Below the pieces are notes generated by a model that was not told the origin of the DNA, made no database searches, and saw only the letters and a list, made by a program, of their open reading frames with translations. Of a stretch of DNA of 64,000 nt, positions 1 through 9,312 are shown in pieces; the first letter of the stretch is position 1; the number at the start of each line of letters is the position of its first letter. The stretch is from Mantamonas sphyraenae (lineage: Eukaryota; CRuMs; Mantamonadidae), in the NCBI GenBank assembly GCA_026936335.1, contig JAPMXV010000075.1, positions 146,360-210,359 on the forward strand, in the 5' to 3' direction. A program made the position numbers and the translations under genes.

Positions 1-1824
1 CGCCAACGCGACAACGACATCAAGCGCGAGTACGCACAGTCGCTGGGCGAGTCTGCAACGGCCATTTTCATGACCACGTTGACCGACGTGATTGTGTTTA
101 GCTGCGGAATGATCGGAGCGTCGCCGGCGGCAGTCAAGTTTTGCAGCACGACATGCCTGTGCCTGATGATGGACTTTGCGCTGCAAATGACCTTTTTCAT
201 GGCTGCGATGGCACTTCATGCGCGATACATGGGCGGCTGCCGCAGGTGCTCGGTGTTGGACAAACACGCGGCGACAGAGACGGAGTACACATACAACGAG
301 GCCGAGATGGACGACTACGACGCCACCGTCACCGACACCTTCATGGATCAGCCAGAGATGTCTGCCATGTACGAGCCGTCGTCCCGTCGTGGATCCAGCA
401 TGCCTGGAAGCGGCGCACAGACCGCAGGAAGTGCGACACCTGTGCGACGTGGAGACGACATTGAGATTCACGCGCTGCCGATGCACAAGTCATCGACTAT
501 CGGCGACGTCGCGTCGACAGTGCCAGTTTCACCACGCACACAAACGACAGCAGCAGGTAATCAGGGCCTCAGCCTGCTGGGTATCGTGATGCGAGACTAC
601 TACGTGCCGCTGTTGGGCAAGCGCTGGTGCCAAGTGATCTGCGGCATCATTCTGGCGGGTCTCATAGGCATCTCTGTGGCTGGGTTTATTGGAGCCGACT
701 TTTCGTATGTTGGATTCGACGAGGCGCACCTGCACACATCGACGGACGCGCTGTTCATCGACATTCGGCTGCAGGACTTTCCAGAGGCGTTTACGGATCT
801 GCACGTGGTGCTTCCGCGGAAAACCAATTACCACTCACCGAAAGTACAGAGTGCGGTGCTGGACATGTGCAGGCGCCTGGAGGGCATCCATGGAAAGTGG
901 AGGGCGCCCGGGTTTCCGATCCGGTGCTGGCTGCGCGAGTTTGCGGCGTACAACAACGGGACATTGCCTTTGGGCCGCAAAGCATTCTACAACGCACTGC
1001 GACAGTTTACAGCAAGCGGTCCGGTGGGTGCGCAGGCACGCAGGGACCTGCTGTGGGACAAGGACGTGGTCGAGCAGTCGCGGCTGATGGTGCGTGTCAA
1101 CAGGCCGTTGTTTGTGGACGAGGCTGTGGAAGTGAACAGCACGATCAACACGGCGTTGCGTGGGGTAAACATGGCGTACGCTGTGGGGCTCAACACAATC
1201 GCCGACGCAGACAACCTGCCTGTGATCCTGGAGTCGCTGGTGACGGCGACGGGAACCGCAGTCGTACTCGTGGGCATCATCTGCGCCATCCTGCTCATCA
1301 ACCCGTGGTCAAGCGTTGTGCTGATGGTTGTGATTGTGGCCACGGTGGGCTGCGTGATTGCGGCACTGACATGGGGAGATGTCCATTTGTCCGTGCAGCT
1401 GCTGGTGGTCGGTGTGGCTGTCGTGGGCATGGGTGTGGACCTGACCGCACACATGATGCTGGCGTTCAACACACAGAGCGGGCCCAACCCGATCATCCGG
1501 CTGCGGCGCTCGCTTGTGGGCATCGGACCAGGAGTCTGGTACTCGGGGCTGACGAACCTGGCGCTGCTCCCGTTTGTGTATGAGGGCTCTGTGTACCTTG
1601 TCTTTTCTGCTGTAATGCTGGTGGTGTCGAGCAGCTTTGGCATGGTGTTTGCGTGGCTTGTGGTGCCCATGCTGGTCCAGGTGCTTCCGTTTCCTCCAGC
1701 GATTCGCGACGCGTCGATCATGCACGAGCTGAGTGATTTGAAGAATCACCCGTTTGACGCGTCTTCTCGATGGAAGCAGTCGTTTGCAGAGTACGAGGAT
1801 GGGGAGAAGCCGAGGGACGGATGA
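1..1824 (+). CDS. Patched/Dispatched-type RND membrane protein, 3' part (5' end outside window)
   Basis: The reading frame is open from base 1, so the ATG at 70 is internal and the gene starts upstream. The first about 55 residues (TTLTDVIVFSCG then hydrophobic helices) match the end of a sterol-sensing domain. A cytosolic linker with Ser/Thr-rich stretches follows. Then comes a transmembrane helix (VICGIILAGLIGISVAGF), a large extracellular loop, and a second block of five hydrophobic helices containing GMGVDLTAH, the GxxxD-type motif of the last helix bundle in Patched, Dispatched and NPC1-like proteins. The family consists of RND-fold transporters or sterol-responsive receptors with 12 membrane segments; only about the last seven are in view. 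It ends in TGA after a charged tail. Membrane topology is inferred. Substrate and the choice between Patched-related and Dispatched subfamilies are not resolved. Confidence 0.85.
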   Translation, partial: RQRDNDIKREYAQSLGESATAIFMTTLTDVIVFSCGMIGASPAAVKFCSTTCLCLMMDFALQMTFFMAAMALHARYMGGCRRCSVLDKHAATETEYTYNEAEMDDYDATVTDTFMDQPEMSAMYEPSSRRGSSMPGSGAQTAGSATPVRRGDDIEIHALPMHKSSTIGDVASTVPVSPRTQTTAAGNQGLSLLGIVMRDYYVPLLGKRWCQVICGIILAGLIGISVAGFIGADFSYVGFDEAHLHTSTDALFIDIRLQDFPEAFTDLHVVLPRKTNYHSPKVQSAVLDMCRRLEGIHGKWRAPGFPIRCWLREFAAYNNGTLPLGRKAFYNALRQFTASGPVGAQARRDLLWDKDVVEQSRLMVRVNRPLFVDEAVEVNSTINTALRGVNMAYAVGLNTIADADNLPVILESLVTATGTAVVLVGIICAILLINPWSSVVLMVVIVATVGCVIAALTWGDVHLSVQLLVVGVAVVGMGVDLTAHMMLAFNTQSGPNPIIRLRRSLVGIGPGVWYSGLTNLALLPFVYEGSVYLVFSAVMLVVSSSFGMVFAWLVVPMLVQVLPFPPAIRDASIMHELSDLKNHPFDASSRWKQSFAEYEDGEKPRDG

Positions 1825-2011
1825 GGGGTGGTGCAATGGAATGTCAAGTGTTCAACGATACAGTACATATAGGATTACCTTCAGCAGCTCGTGCGGGACG
1901 TGCACATATGCGGTGGGAGGATGTGGGTGCCTGGACGCGCTGTGAGTCGCATCAAACAAGTCCGAGTCTTCTGCGTCGGCAGGACCACACGATTGGAAGG
2001 GGTGGTGAGGG

Positions 2012-3539
2012 GTGGACATGTTGAGCCATCGTGGCACGTTTGTCCTCACTGTGGTGATGATGGGTGCAGCCTTGACCTGTGCAGCGACAACGACAAGCTG
2101 CGGCAGGTTGGCTGTGCCGCTTGACGCGACCGAGTTTCGACGTCCAGCTGCGTCGCCGCTTGAGCTGCCCGAATGGAAGCCCGGTTCAGCTCCAGCCACA
2201 GTTTTGTGCAACGTGTCTGCCGCAATGCCCGTTGATCTTGCACCGCCAGCAACAGTGGGAAGTGCGCCGGTGCAGAAGGAGTGTCGGTGGAGCGTGGTCG
2301 GTGCGTTGTACGCTCTTTGCAACTCATCCTTGCCCTCTTCACCGCTGCAGACCCAGGTGATACACATTCCGCATGCCGCTGTGCACGCACAGGTTGTGTG
2401 GGACACGGAGCAGCGATACTCGTTCGCGTCGCGGGGGACGACGGGGCGAGGTGCGTTCAACGACACAAACCTGTAGGTGTGGGCGTATCCATTGGTTTTA
2501 CTTGTGCACACGTGTCCTGTGCCATGAAACGGCGTCCGTTGATGCTTCCGTAGCCGTGTCCTGCCTTGTGCACAGGACGCTGACCCCGTTGCACAGCGCG
2601 CAGACCATAGTGAACCCAACCAACTCGTTTCACCACTACAGCAATGTTCAGGGCCAACACGAGGTGCTTGTGGTGCCGCTGATGCAAGTGCCCCTGCACT
2701 TTTGGCACTATCTGGCCGAGTTTTGCACGCTTTTGGTGCCTGTGCTGGAAGCACTGCAGGCCCATCCGACGTGGAAGCTGCTTGTTCCGCAACACGTCGA
2801 AGCGTATCTTCCTGTGCAGGAGCTGGGTGTGCGAGACGAGCAAGTGGTCAAACACGACTGGCAGACCACCATGCACGCACGTCACATGCTCGTGGTCACG
2901 CAGAGACCCGTGCATCTGGTGGATCTGCCGGATGGCCAGCTGTTGAAGGCGCTGCGGCAAAGATGGTGGCAAGTCACGGGTAAGGAACGTTTTGCGGCAC
3001 GGGAAAAAGAGATCCCGCGCCGGATTCTGATTGTGCAACACTCGTGCATGCCCGATGGAGCACGTAATCTTCGCAATGCTGAGGCGCTTGTGGTGGCGTT
3101 GGAAGGAAAGCTGAGGAGCACACCTCTCGATGGAATGTTTACGGTGGAGGTCGACTGCGTTGGCGAACGTCCGCGCGTGGAGCAACAAGAGGCTTTCCAT
3201 GACGCAGCCATGGTCATCATGGCTGCAGGCTCTGCCACTGGGAATCTACTGTACAGCCGACCTCACACGCCCGTGATTGTCATCCACGCAGGTGACATCG
3301 GCTACTTGGGGTTCTACAACCTCGCCGCAGCGTGGGAAGTGGACTACATCATGGCAAAGGCGGGAGATTGGGGTTCGTTTGATGGTGTGTGGGAGCTGCC
3401 TGTCGATGTGGTGGAGGCCTTGGCAGCGAGAGGGGTCGACGAGCTGGCCAAGCGGTGGGGGGTGGTGGAGGATGCTTCATCTGCGATGAATCCCGTGGAT
3501 AGCAAAGCAGCGCACACTGTTGGGTCAAGACCGGCATGA
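2012..3539 (+). CDS. GT61 (DUF563)-like glycosyltransferase, two exons
   Basis: I read this as join(2012..2472, 2576..3539), 474 residues. Exon 1 begins with a signal peptide or signal anchor (MDMLSHRGTFVLTVVMM...) and runs into a stop at 2474. A GTAGGT donor at 2473 and a CACAG acceptor ending at 2575 (103-nt phase-2 intron) restore one frame. The joined protein has the core of the GT61/EOGT-like family: a V-L-V-V-P-L start, LHFWHYLAEF, RRILIVQHSC, and a late D-A-A-M-V-I-M-A-A-G-S-A-T-G-N loop followed by VIVIHAGDIG. Such enzymes act in the ER/Golgi lumen on glycoproteins or glycans; the donor sugar is not predictable here. Family assignment rests on motif pattern only. The gene follows the RND gene by 187 nt on the same strand. 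Confidence 0.7.
2473..2575 (+). other. spliceosomal intron (GTAGGT...CACAG, 103 nt, phase 2)
   Basis: It bridges the stop codon at 2474-2476 and the frame change between the two halves of the glycosyltransferase. The leftover CT of exon 1 plus the G after the acceptor recreates a Leu codon. Total coding length becomes exactly 475 codons. Confidence 0.65.
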
Positions 3540-3919
3540 AGGTGAACGAGAGAGGCTTCTTGGGACAATGTCCCGTTCCAACTCTGTCCGTGAATGAATC
3601 CTTTTCCCAGATCCGTCACCACGAGGCATCCCACCGGTGGTGAAGGGGAAATAATCCGCGTCCACAATGAGTTTTCAAGGACCTCTGGGATAGTGTGCAG
3701 GGTGCATCAGCTCGCTGACAAATCAGCGCGACTCAGCGCGGCTCGGGAGCGCTGCGCTGAATCTTTTTTCCCTTGCCAGCGATCGACCCACGGGCGGCTG
3801 CAACGTGACGCAGAACACTGCTGTAGGAAACTCACACAACACAAGATCCTTCTCTCGTGTGCCATCGGAATGAAGATCTTGCCTTGCGCGCGACGGGCAA
3901 TCGAAACGAGGTTTTTCCG
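3540..3919 (+). other. intergenic region with 5' leader of the LRR receptor
   Basis: No recognisable gene. The downstream receptor frame stays open to an ATG at 3857, but the 21 residues before the ATG at 3920 are charged and would precede the signal peptide, so the region is treated as upstream/5' UTR sequence. Confidence 0.4.
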
Positions 3920-6900
3920 ATGCGAGCCCTCCTTGTCGCCTTTCTTTCTTTCCTGGTGCTCCTTTCCCTGGCATCTCTGGGTGCTGGCCAGAGAGATGCA
4001 ACTCTGTGCTTCATGCAAGCTCTCGGCGTGGCCCCTGCCGATCCCCTCACCTGTCATTGCACCTGGCGAGGGGTGACGTGCGACGAGTGGAATGCTACGC
4101 AAACTTCCTGCCCGTCAACCACCTCTGTACACTCCATCAAGCTGGACTCTATCGCTCCAACACCTCCGTACACTCCCAAAATCGACGGGGATTGCCTTCA
4201 GAACCTGACTTCCCTGAAAACCCTCGAGCTGCGCAACATGAGCATCCATGGCGGCCTCTCGAAAATACCCACGTTCTTGAGAACGCTCTCCATGCCATTC
4301 AACGCCATCCAGAACATTTCCGCGTGGTACAAAGTTTTTTTTTATGAAAGTAACTACGTTGATCTTGGGAGCATCGAAACTTTAGACCTGAGCCACAACA
4401 TCCTTGAGCTGGAATTTGGCGGGGATGCGGAGAAGATCCTCTTTGAAAAGCTTGTCAATCTCAAAGAGATTAACTTGTCTCACAACCGCCTGAAGGGGTC
4501 TCTTCGTCGCTTTGGATTGCCTTATTTCGAGGAAGAAATGCTCTCATATCTGAGGGTTGTGGACTTTTCGAGCAATCAGCTGGTTGGTCCGCTGCCGCCC
4601 CTGCGCTCGTTCGGCAAAGTCCGCGTTCTAAACGTCTCTCACAACCAAATCGACGAGCCGATTACGCGCGACCATCTCTCCTCCACCCTTCGTACCCTGG
4701 ACGCCTCCCACAACGCCATTCCCGGCGCGCTTCCGCAAGACCCGTCCCTGTGGGCATCTATGCACATCGTGGACCTGAGCAACAACAAGCTGATTGGAAG
4801 CATACCCTCGCTCCTCCCAGCTTCGTCTCTGCAGTCACTCAAGTTGGCCAGCAACACACTGTCGGGCGCGCTGCCGCCGTCGCTTTGGCAGCAGCCACAA
4901 CTGCTCGTCCTCGACCTCACTGACAACCTCATCTCTGGACGTATCGATGGCCATTCGTCGTCGCCAACGTGGAATAGCACTGCTCTGCAGTGGCTGTCTC
5001 TGGCACGCAATCAACTGAACGACACGCTGCCGCCGCAGCTCGGGAGTCTCACAAATCTCACCTATCTGGGCCTCTCTGAAAACCAGATAGAGGGCAAAAT
5101 CATACCCGAGGTTGTTCAACTGATGCACATGCACCGTCTCAGCCACCTGGACGCCTTTGCCAACCTCTTGTCGGGCACGGTACCCAGGGCACTCTTTGCC
5201 GTCGCCCCCAGCGCAGATCCCCGGGCCAAGCGTATCATCAACCTCTCTCGCAATGAGCTTTTGGACACCCAGATTCTGGAAACACTCCTGCATGGCGACG
5301 CTCTCAACGTGGAGTTGCATTTCAGCGGAAACAACAACGAGACGACCCAGATTCCAGACACGCCCAAGTGGAGCCGCTTCGCCTGCTTGAATCTCCACCT
5401 GACTGCCATGTCGCTTGATGGACCGGTGCCGTCGTCGTTTGTGCGTGCAAACCTGAGCTACCTGAATCTCGCCTTCAACAAGCTTTCGGGTGACTTTCCC
5501 GCGGCGCAGCTGAAGGGACAGAACCCCGCCTGCCAACTAAAGGTGCTCTCATTGGGCAACCAGCAGGGCATCCGGGACCATCTCCGTCTGCCGCTCGGCG
5601 AGGCCTTGCATGCGTTGGCTCGTGTCGCACACCTGCGTGAGGTGTACTTGGACCACATGAATCTCACGTACGATGCTCCCTGCAGCAATAACAGCGCTGC
5701 AAGGTTCCTGCAAGAGCTGGAAGTGTTGTCACTTGCATATTCGACTGTGAACGACAATTGCCCATTCGACGTCGAACTGTTTGGTTTGCCGCGCATCCGC
5801 TCCATCGACCTGCAAGGAACCCTCTTTAGACTGCACATCAACGAAAGCATAGCGTTTAGTCCTAGCCTGCGTGTCATCAACGTCGGCGGGAAACGAATGT
5901 CCGCAGTGATTCCGTGGCACAAGCTTCCGCCCCAGTTGGAATATCTGGCCATTGAGGGCCCCGAAGACATCGCTGTGGACGCAAGCATCTCTGCGGAAGC
6001 GTCTCGCAACGTGACGTTGCGCTCGTTGCACACTGTGCTGCTTCCACGCACCCGATTTGGCCACACCTTGAGAAACTTGTGCCCGGTTCTCCCCGCGATC
6101 CAGCGGTTCAGCATTCAAGACTCGGTCGAGGTGGATTTCCTGCCAGATTGTCTGGTCAGCTGGCGCGGCCTCGTTCAGTTCATCGTACGCAACTGCGGCC
6201 TTGGGGGCGACGATCTCCCCGACTTTTCAACGATGTCCAACTTGACTGAGTTGGACCTGAGCAACAACAGGATCAGTTCGTCCACGTGGACAGTTCAGCG
6301 ATCGCTGGTGCGGTGGTATGGGCCGACCCCTGTTTCGCCGCCTCTCAAGGTGCTGAACCTGCAGAACAATCTCATCCGCGGAGCCGCTGCCAACCTGCTC
6401 GTGGCGCGGAACTGGGGTGACCTCGACCTGTCTTTCAATAGTCTCAATGGGGAAATCCAACCTTCCGCAGACCTGCGCATGTCGTCCTTTACCACGATCC
6501 GACTCGAGAACAACGAAAACGTGACAGGAGCGCTTTCCGAGGAGCTGCTCACCATCCCATCGTTATCGTACGTCAACGTGGCCAACACGAGCGCCACGCT
6601 GTCGGACTTTACTCAGTGCACGGTGGAGGCGTGGGAACCCATTGTAACGCATGGCGAGCAAAAGCTGCGTTGCAAGGATCTCACCCTGTCCTGCAACCGC
6701 CGTGTGCAGATTCGAGGCTCCTGGCCAAACGCAAAGTTTTGCGAGTGCCTGGAAACCACAGGGTTTGGGAGCAATTTGACAACGTGCTTGGATTGTCCCA
6801 CGTGGCATCCGGCCAGCCGGTGTTCCGGCGGCATGATCACCAGCAGCCGATACGACGACAGCACCGAGCGCATCCGAGTGTGTCCCGTGCCCTTTGCGTG

Positions 6901-8380
6901 TGAGTCTGTGTCACAGGTGGACGTTGTGGGCAACAACAGCGATCCCCACTGCGCTCTGGAGTACACGGGCCGTTTGTGCTCCGAATGCCGGCTGAGTGTG
7001 CCTCACCACGGCAAACAAGTGCAGGTGTACCGCCACGGCAAGAAGTGCGAGCCGTGCCAAGATTCCGACGTGTGGCAACCCATCACCCTGCTGTGCGTGG
7101 CATTTGTCGCCCTGCTTGCGTTTACGTTTCACTCGCGCTTCCACCACTACGACAGCCAGAAGGGCACCAAAAAGATCCTCATCTTCTGGCTTCAAATTAT
7201 GGCTGTACTCGACTCGTCCATTTTCTCCGTGGATGTCCAGTATGAGGCCCTGCGCTCCCAGGCACATGGCGCAGGGGAAGCATTTGTGGAAGACTCGTTT
7301 AAGACCGACTCCATCAGGCGAGAGCTGTCGCAGTTGGTCAAACTATCTTTCAGCAGTGTGCTGTGTGCGTTTGATCATCCGGAAACGCATGGGGTGCCGT
7401 GGAAGGAGCCGTGGATGTTTGAGTTTTGGCTGCGTTTGGGTCTGCCGCTGGGGATCATCACTCTGCTGTGCGTGGCCATCTTCAGCTTGGCGCATGTGGG
7501 CGGACAGCACCTTTTTGGCACGCGCAGGCACCTGCGGCGGATGACCATGGGCATTGCCGTCTACTTTCTTGTGCAATTTGGGTACGCGGGCATGACGCTG
7601 GTCTCCCTCCAGGTGATGAACTGCACGAACCCAGATGGCTACATGAACGCCCTACCGTTTGTAAAGTGCGATCTCGAGCCCGTCAAGGTGCTTGTCGGTG
7701 TCGCGTGGGTTGCCTTTCTGCTTGTGGGGCTTGGGCTGCCGGCCCTCGTGTTCTGGCGTGTGCGACGCATCCGCTGGCAAGAGGCGTCGCGTCCGGCCGA
7801 TGAGCAGTTTGTCAAGGAGAATCTGATGGCGTGGGGCCATCTGTACTGCAGCTACCGCGACGAGGCGTGGTGGTACGAATCGGTTTTGATGCTGCGCCGA
7901 CTGGTGGTGACCATGATTGTCTCGTTGACCCCGTACGACAACCTGCCGCTGCTGTTTTCTCTGCTGATGTTGAGCATGCTTGCGTTTATTTCCATCCACG
8001 CGCATGTGCAGCCGTTCAAGCGGCGCCAGGACAACCTGCTCGAAGACGTTTCCCTCAACCTGCTGCTCGTCCTCACCGTGATTGGCACGCTTGTCACAGT
8101 GCTGCCGTACAGAGACTTTGGCGACGCTCTGTTGGCCCTGTTTGGCGTCGAGACCATCGGCTCCCTGCTCTTTGTGATCGTCGCCGCGATGAAGCTGCTG
8201 CGTGAAATTTCCCACTCGGTGGACTTTCGCGCGATGATGGCTTGGGCCAAAGGGATGTTGAGCAGGGGCGAGAGACAGCAGTCGTCACGCAAGTCGAAGA
8301 GCGGACGATCTCGTCTGGTGCCGCAGGGCCGGCGGAGGGGCGGCAAGGACAGGGAGATTCCGCTGCTGGAGGATTTTTGA
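3920..8380 (+). CDS. LRR receptor-like protein with Cys-rich neck and about nine transmembrane segments
   Basis: A single-exon, 1,486-residue protein from the ATG at 3920, chosen because MRALLVAFLSFLVLLSLAS is an immediate signal peptide. Residues about 30-75 form an LRR N-cap like plant LRRNT (CHCTWRGVTCDEW). Residues about 80-925 are leucine-rich repeats of the LDLSxNxLxGxLP type with many N-glycosylation sequons. Residues about 927-1050 are a Cys-rich neck (CECLETTG, CLDCPTWHP, CSECRLS, CEPCQD). From about 1053 to 1420 there are around nine hydrophobic helices, then a basic tail (RKSKSGRSR). Between helices lies SYRDEAWWYE, a motif shared with the genes at 12.7-25.6 kb and 58.6-60.7 kb. 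A role as a cell-surface receptor is inferred from architecture. An AATAAA follows the stop by about 55 nt. Confidence 0.85.
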   Translation: MRALLVAFLSFLVLLSLASLGAGQRDATLCFMQALGVAPADPLTCHCTWRGVTCDEWNATQTSCPSTTSVHSIKLDSIAPTPPYTPKIDGDCLQNLTSLKTLELRNMSIHGGLSKIPTFLRTLSMPFNAIQNISAWYKVFFYESNYVDLGSIETLDLSHNILELEFGGDAEKILFEKLVNLKEINLSHNRLKGSLRRFGLPYFEEEMLSYLRVVDFSSNQLVGPLPPLRSFGKVRVLNVSHNQIDEPITRDHLSSTLRTLDASHNAIPGALPQDPSLWASMHIVDLSNNKLIGSIPSLLPASSLQSLKLASNTLSGALPPSLWQQPQLLVLDLTDNLISGRIDGHSSSPTWNSTALQWLSLARNQLNDTLPPQLGSLTNLTYLGLSENQIEGKIIPEVVQLMHMHRLSHLDAFANLLSGTVPRALFAVAPSADPRAKRIINLSRNELLDTQILETLLHGDALNVELHFSGNNNETTQIPDTPKWSRFACLNLHLTAMSLDGPVPSSFVRANLSYLNLAFNKLSGDFPAAQLKGQNPACQLKVLSLGNQQGIRDHLRLPLGEALHALARVAHLREVYLDHMNLTYDAPCSNNSAARFLQELEVLSLAYSTVNDNCPFDVELFGLPRIRSIDLQGTLFRLHINESIAFSPSLRVINVGGKRMSAVIPWHKLPPQLEYLAIEGPEDIAVDASISAEASRNVTLRSLHTVLLPRTRFGHTLRNLCPVLPAIQRFSIQDSVEVDFLPDCLVSWRGLVQFIVRNCGLGGDDLPDFSTMSNLTELDLSNNRISSSTWTVQRSLVRWYGPTPVSPPLKVLNLQNNLIRGAAANLLVARNWGDLDLSFNSLNGEIQPSADLRMSSFTTIRLENNENVTGALSEELLTIPSLSYVNVANTSATLSDFTQCTVEAWEPIVTHGEQKLRCKDLTLSCNRRVQIRGSWPNAKFCECLETTGFGSNLTTCLDCPTWHPASRCSGGMITSSRYDDSTERIRVCPVPFACESVSQVDVVGNNSDPHCALEYTGRLCSECRLSVPHHGKQVQVYRHGKKCEPCQDSDVWQPITLLCVAFVALLAFTFHSRFHHYDSQKGTKKILIFWLQIMAVLDSSIFSVDVQYEALRSQAHGAGEAFVEDSFKTDSIRRELSQLVKLSFSSVLCAFDHPETHGVPWKEPWMFEFWLRLGLPLGIITLLCVAIFSLAHVGGQHLFGTRRHLRRMTMGIAVYFLVQFGYAGMTLVSLQVMNCTNPDGYMNALPFVKCDLEPVKVLVGVAWVAFLLVGLGLPALVFWRVRRIRWQEASRPADEQFVKENLMAWGHLYCSYRDEAWWYESVLMLRRLVVTMIVSLTPYDNLPLLFSLLMLSMLAFISIHAHVQPFKRRQDNLLEDVSLNLLLVLTVIGTLVTVLPYRDFGDALLALFGVETIGSLLFVIVAAMKLLREISHSVDFRAMMAWAKGMLSRGERQQSSRKSKSGRSRLVPQGRRRGGKDREIPLLEDF

Positions 8381-8392
8381 GCAGAGCAGGTC

Positions 8393-8472
8393 TTTGCGAC
8401 CGACCGTGAACACAGCTGTGCTTTGCTGAAAAGCAATAAAAATCCATCCTTTCGATGGTAGTCGGTCGCAAA
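8393..8472 (+). promoter_or_regulatory. 3' UTR: AATAAA polyadenylation signal inside an inverted repeat
   Basis: AATAAA lies at 8435-8440, just after the receptor stop. It is enclosed by a perfect 12-nt inverted repeat, TTTGCGACCGAC (8393-8404) and GTCGGTCGCAAA (8461-8472). The transcript could therefore form a stem around the poly(A) signal. The function is inferred. Confidence 0.5.
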
Positions 8473-8539
8473 TCCCTGCCGTCAGCCGCCCGTCGCCCCG
8501 CCCACCTTTATTCCGTGTGTGTTGTGCGGAGCAGAGCGG

Positions 8540-8672
8540 CGGCGAACGTCCGAACGGAGGAATGGGAGGGCCACGGGGAGTGAGGATGGGTTGAGAGGGA
8601 TTGAGAGGGGGTGGGGAGGGTGGGAATGAAGGTGGTTTGTTGGAGAGGGTGTTGGATGGGGGGGTGGACGGG
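8540..8672 (+). repeat. direct repeat, copy 1 (about 130 nt, G-rich)
   Basis: The stretch beginning CGAACGGAGGAATGGGAGGG and ending GTGTTGGATGGGG recurs with few changes at about 8990-9122. The two copies flank the decayed receptor fragment. Confidence 0.75.
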
Positions 8673-8739
8673 GTGGAAGGGGTGAAAGTGGTTTCCCAAA
8701 TTGTGAGTGTCAAGCTTGACCGCAGAAGAGACACTGCAG

Positions 8740-8989
8740 CGTTGTTTCGGTGTGGCCATTGGCTCTCTGCTGTTTGTGATCGTCGTCGCGATGAAGCAGC
8801 TGCGCGATGTGTCTCAGCTCGCCAGATCTTCGGGCTACGACACGCGATGATTTCTTGGGGGGCAGGGGAAGCTGAAAGTTGGCCGGAGCCGGGAAGGAAG
8901 GGACAGCTATCACGCATGGAGAGGAACGTACGATGTTGTCTGGGGTCGCATGGCCGGCGTAGGGGCGGAGAGGACGGGTGGGGTGAAGG
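8740..8989 (+). pseudogene. decayed duplicate of the 3' end of the LRR receptor gene
   Basis: Translation around 8752-8850 reads AIGSLLFVIVVAMKQLRDVS, nearly the last membrane helix of the preceding receptor (TIGSLLFVIVAAMKLLREIS at about 8155-8215). Further on, 8925-8985 resembles the receptor's basic-tail DNA (ACGATSTCGTCTGG, GGCCGGCGKAGGGGCGG). No full frame remains. It is therefore a fragment of a former tandem copy, deleted except for its 3' end, bracketed by the 130-nt direct repeats. Confidence 0.7.
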
Positions 8990-9122
8990 GTGGCGAACGC
9001 CCGAACGGAGGAATGGGAGGGCCAGAGAGAATGAGGATGGGTTGAGAGGGGTTGAGAGGGGGTGGGGAGGGTGGGAAAGAAGGTGGTTTGTTGGAGAGGG
9101 TGTTGGATGGGGTGGTGGACAA
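8990..9122 (+). repeat. direct repeat, copy 2 (about 130 nt, G-rich)
   Basis: Second copy of the 8540-8672 element, with the same order of GAGAGGG and GGTGGGGAGGG blocks. The pair may mark the exchange that removed most of a duplicated receptor gene. Confidence 0.75.
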
Positions 9123-9312
9123 CGGGGAGAAGCTGGTACTTTGAGCATCGCTTTCCCGCACGGCGATTCAGGTCACAGAATGATCTTGCCGGTCTTCCAT
9201 ACGCTGTGTGTAGAGAAACGCCCTAGGGAAGGGTTTTGAGGTCGCCAGAGCATGCGATGCAGCGATGTAAAGGTGCCACACGCGCCCACTCCACCAACAC
9301 CAGCAACCACTC

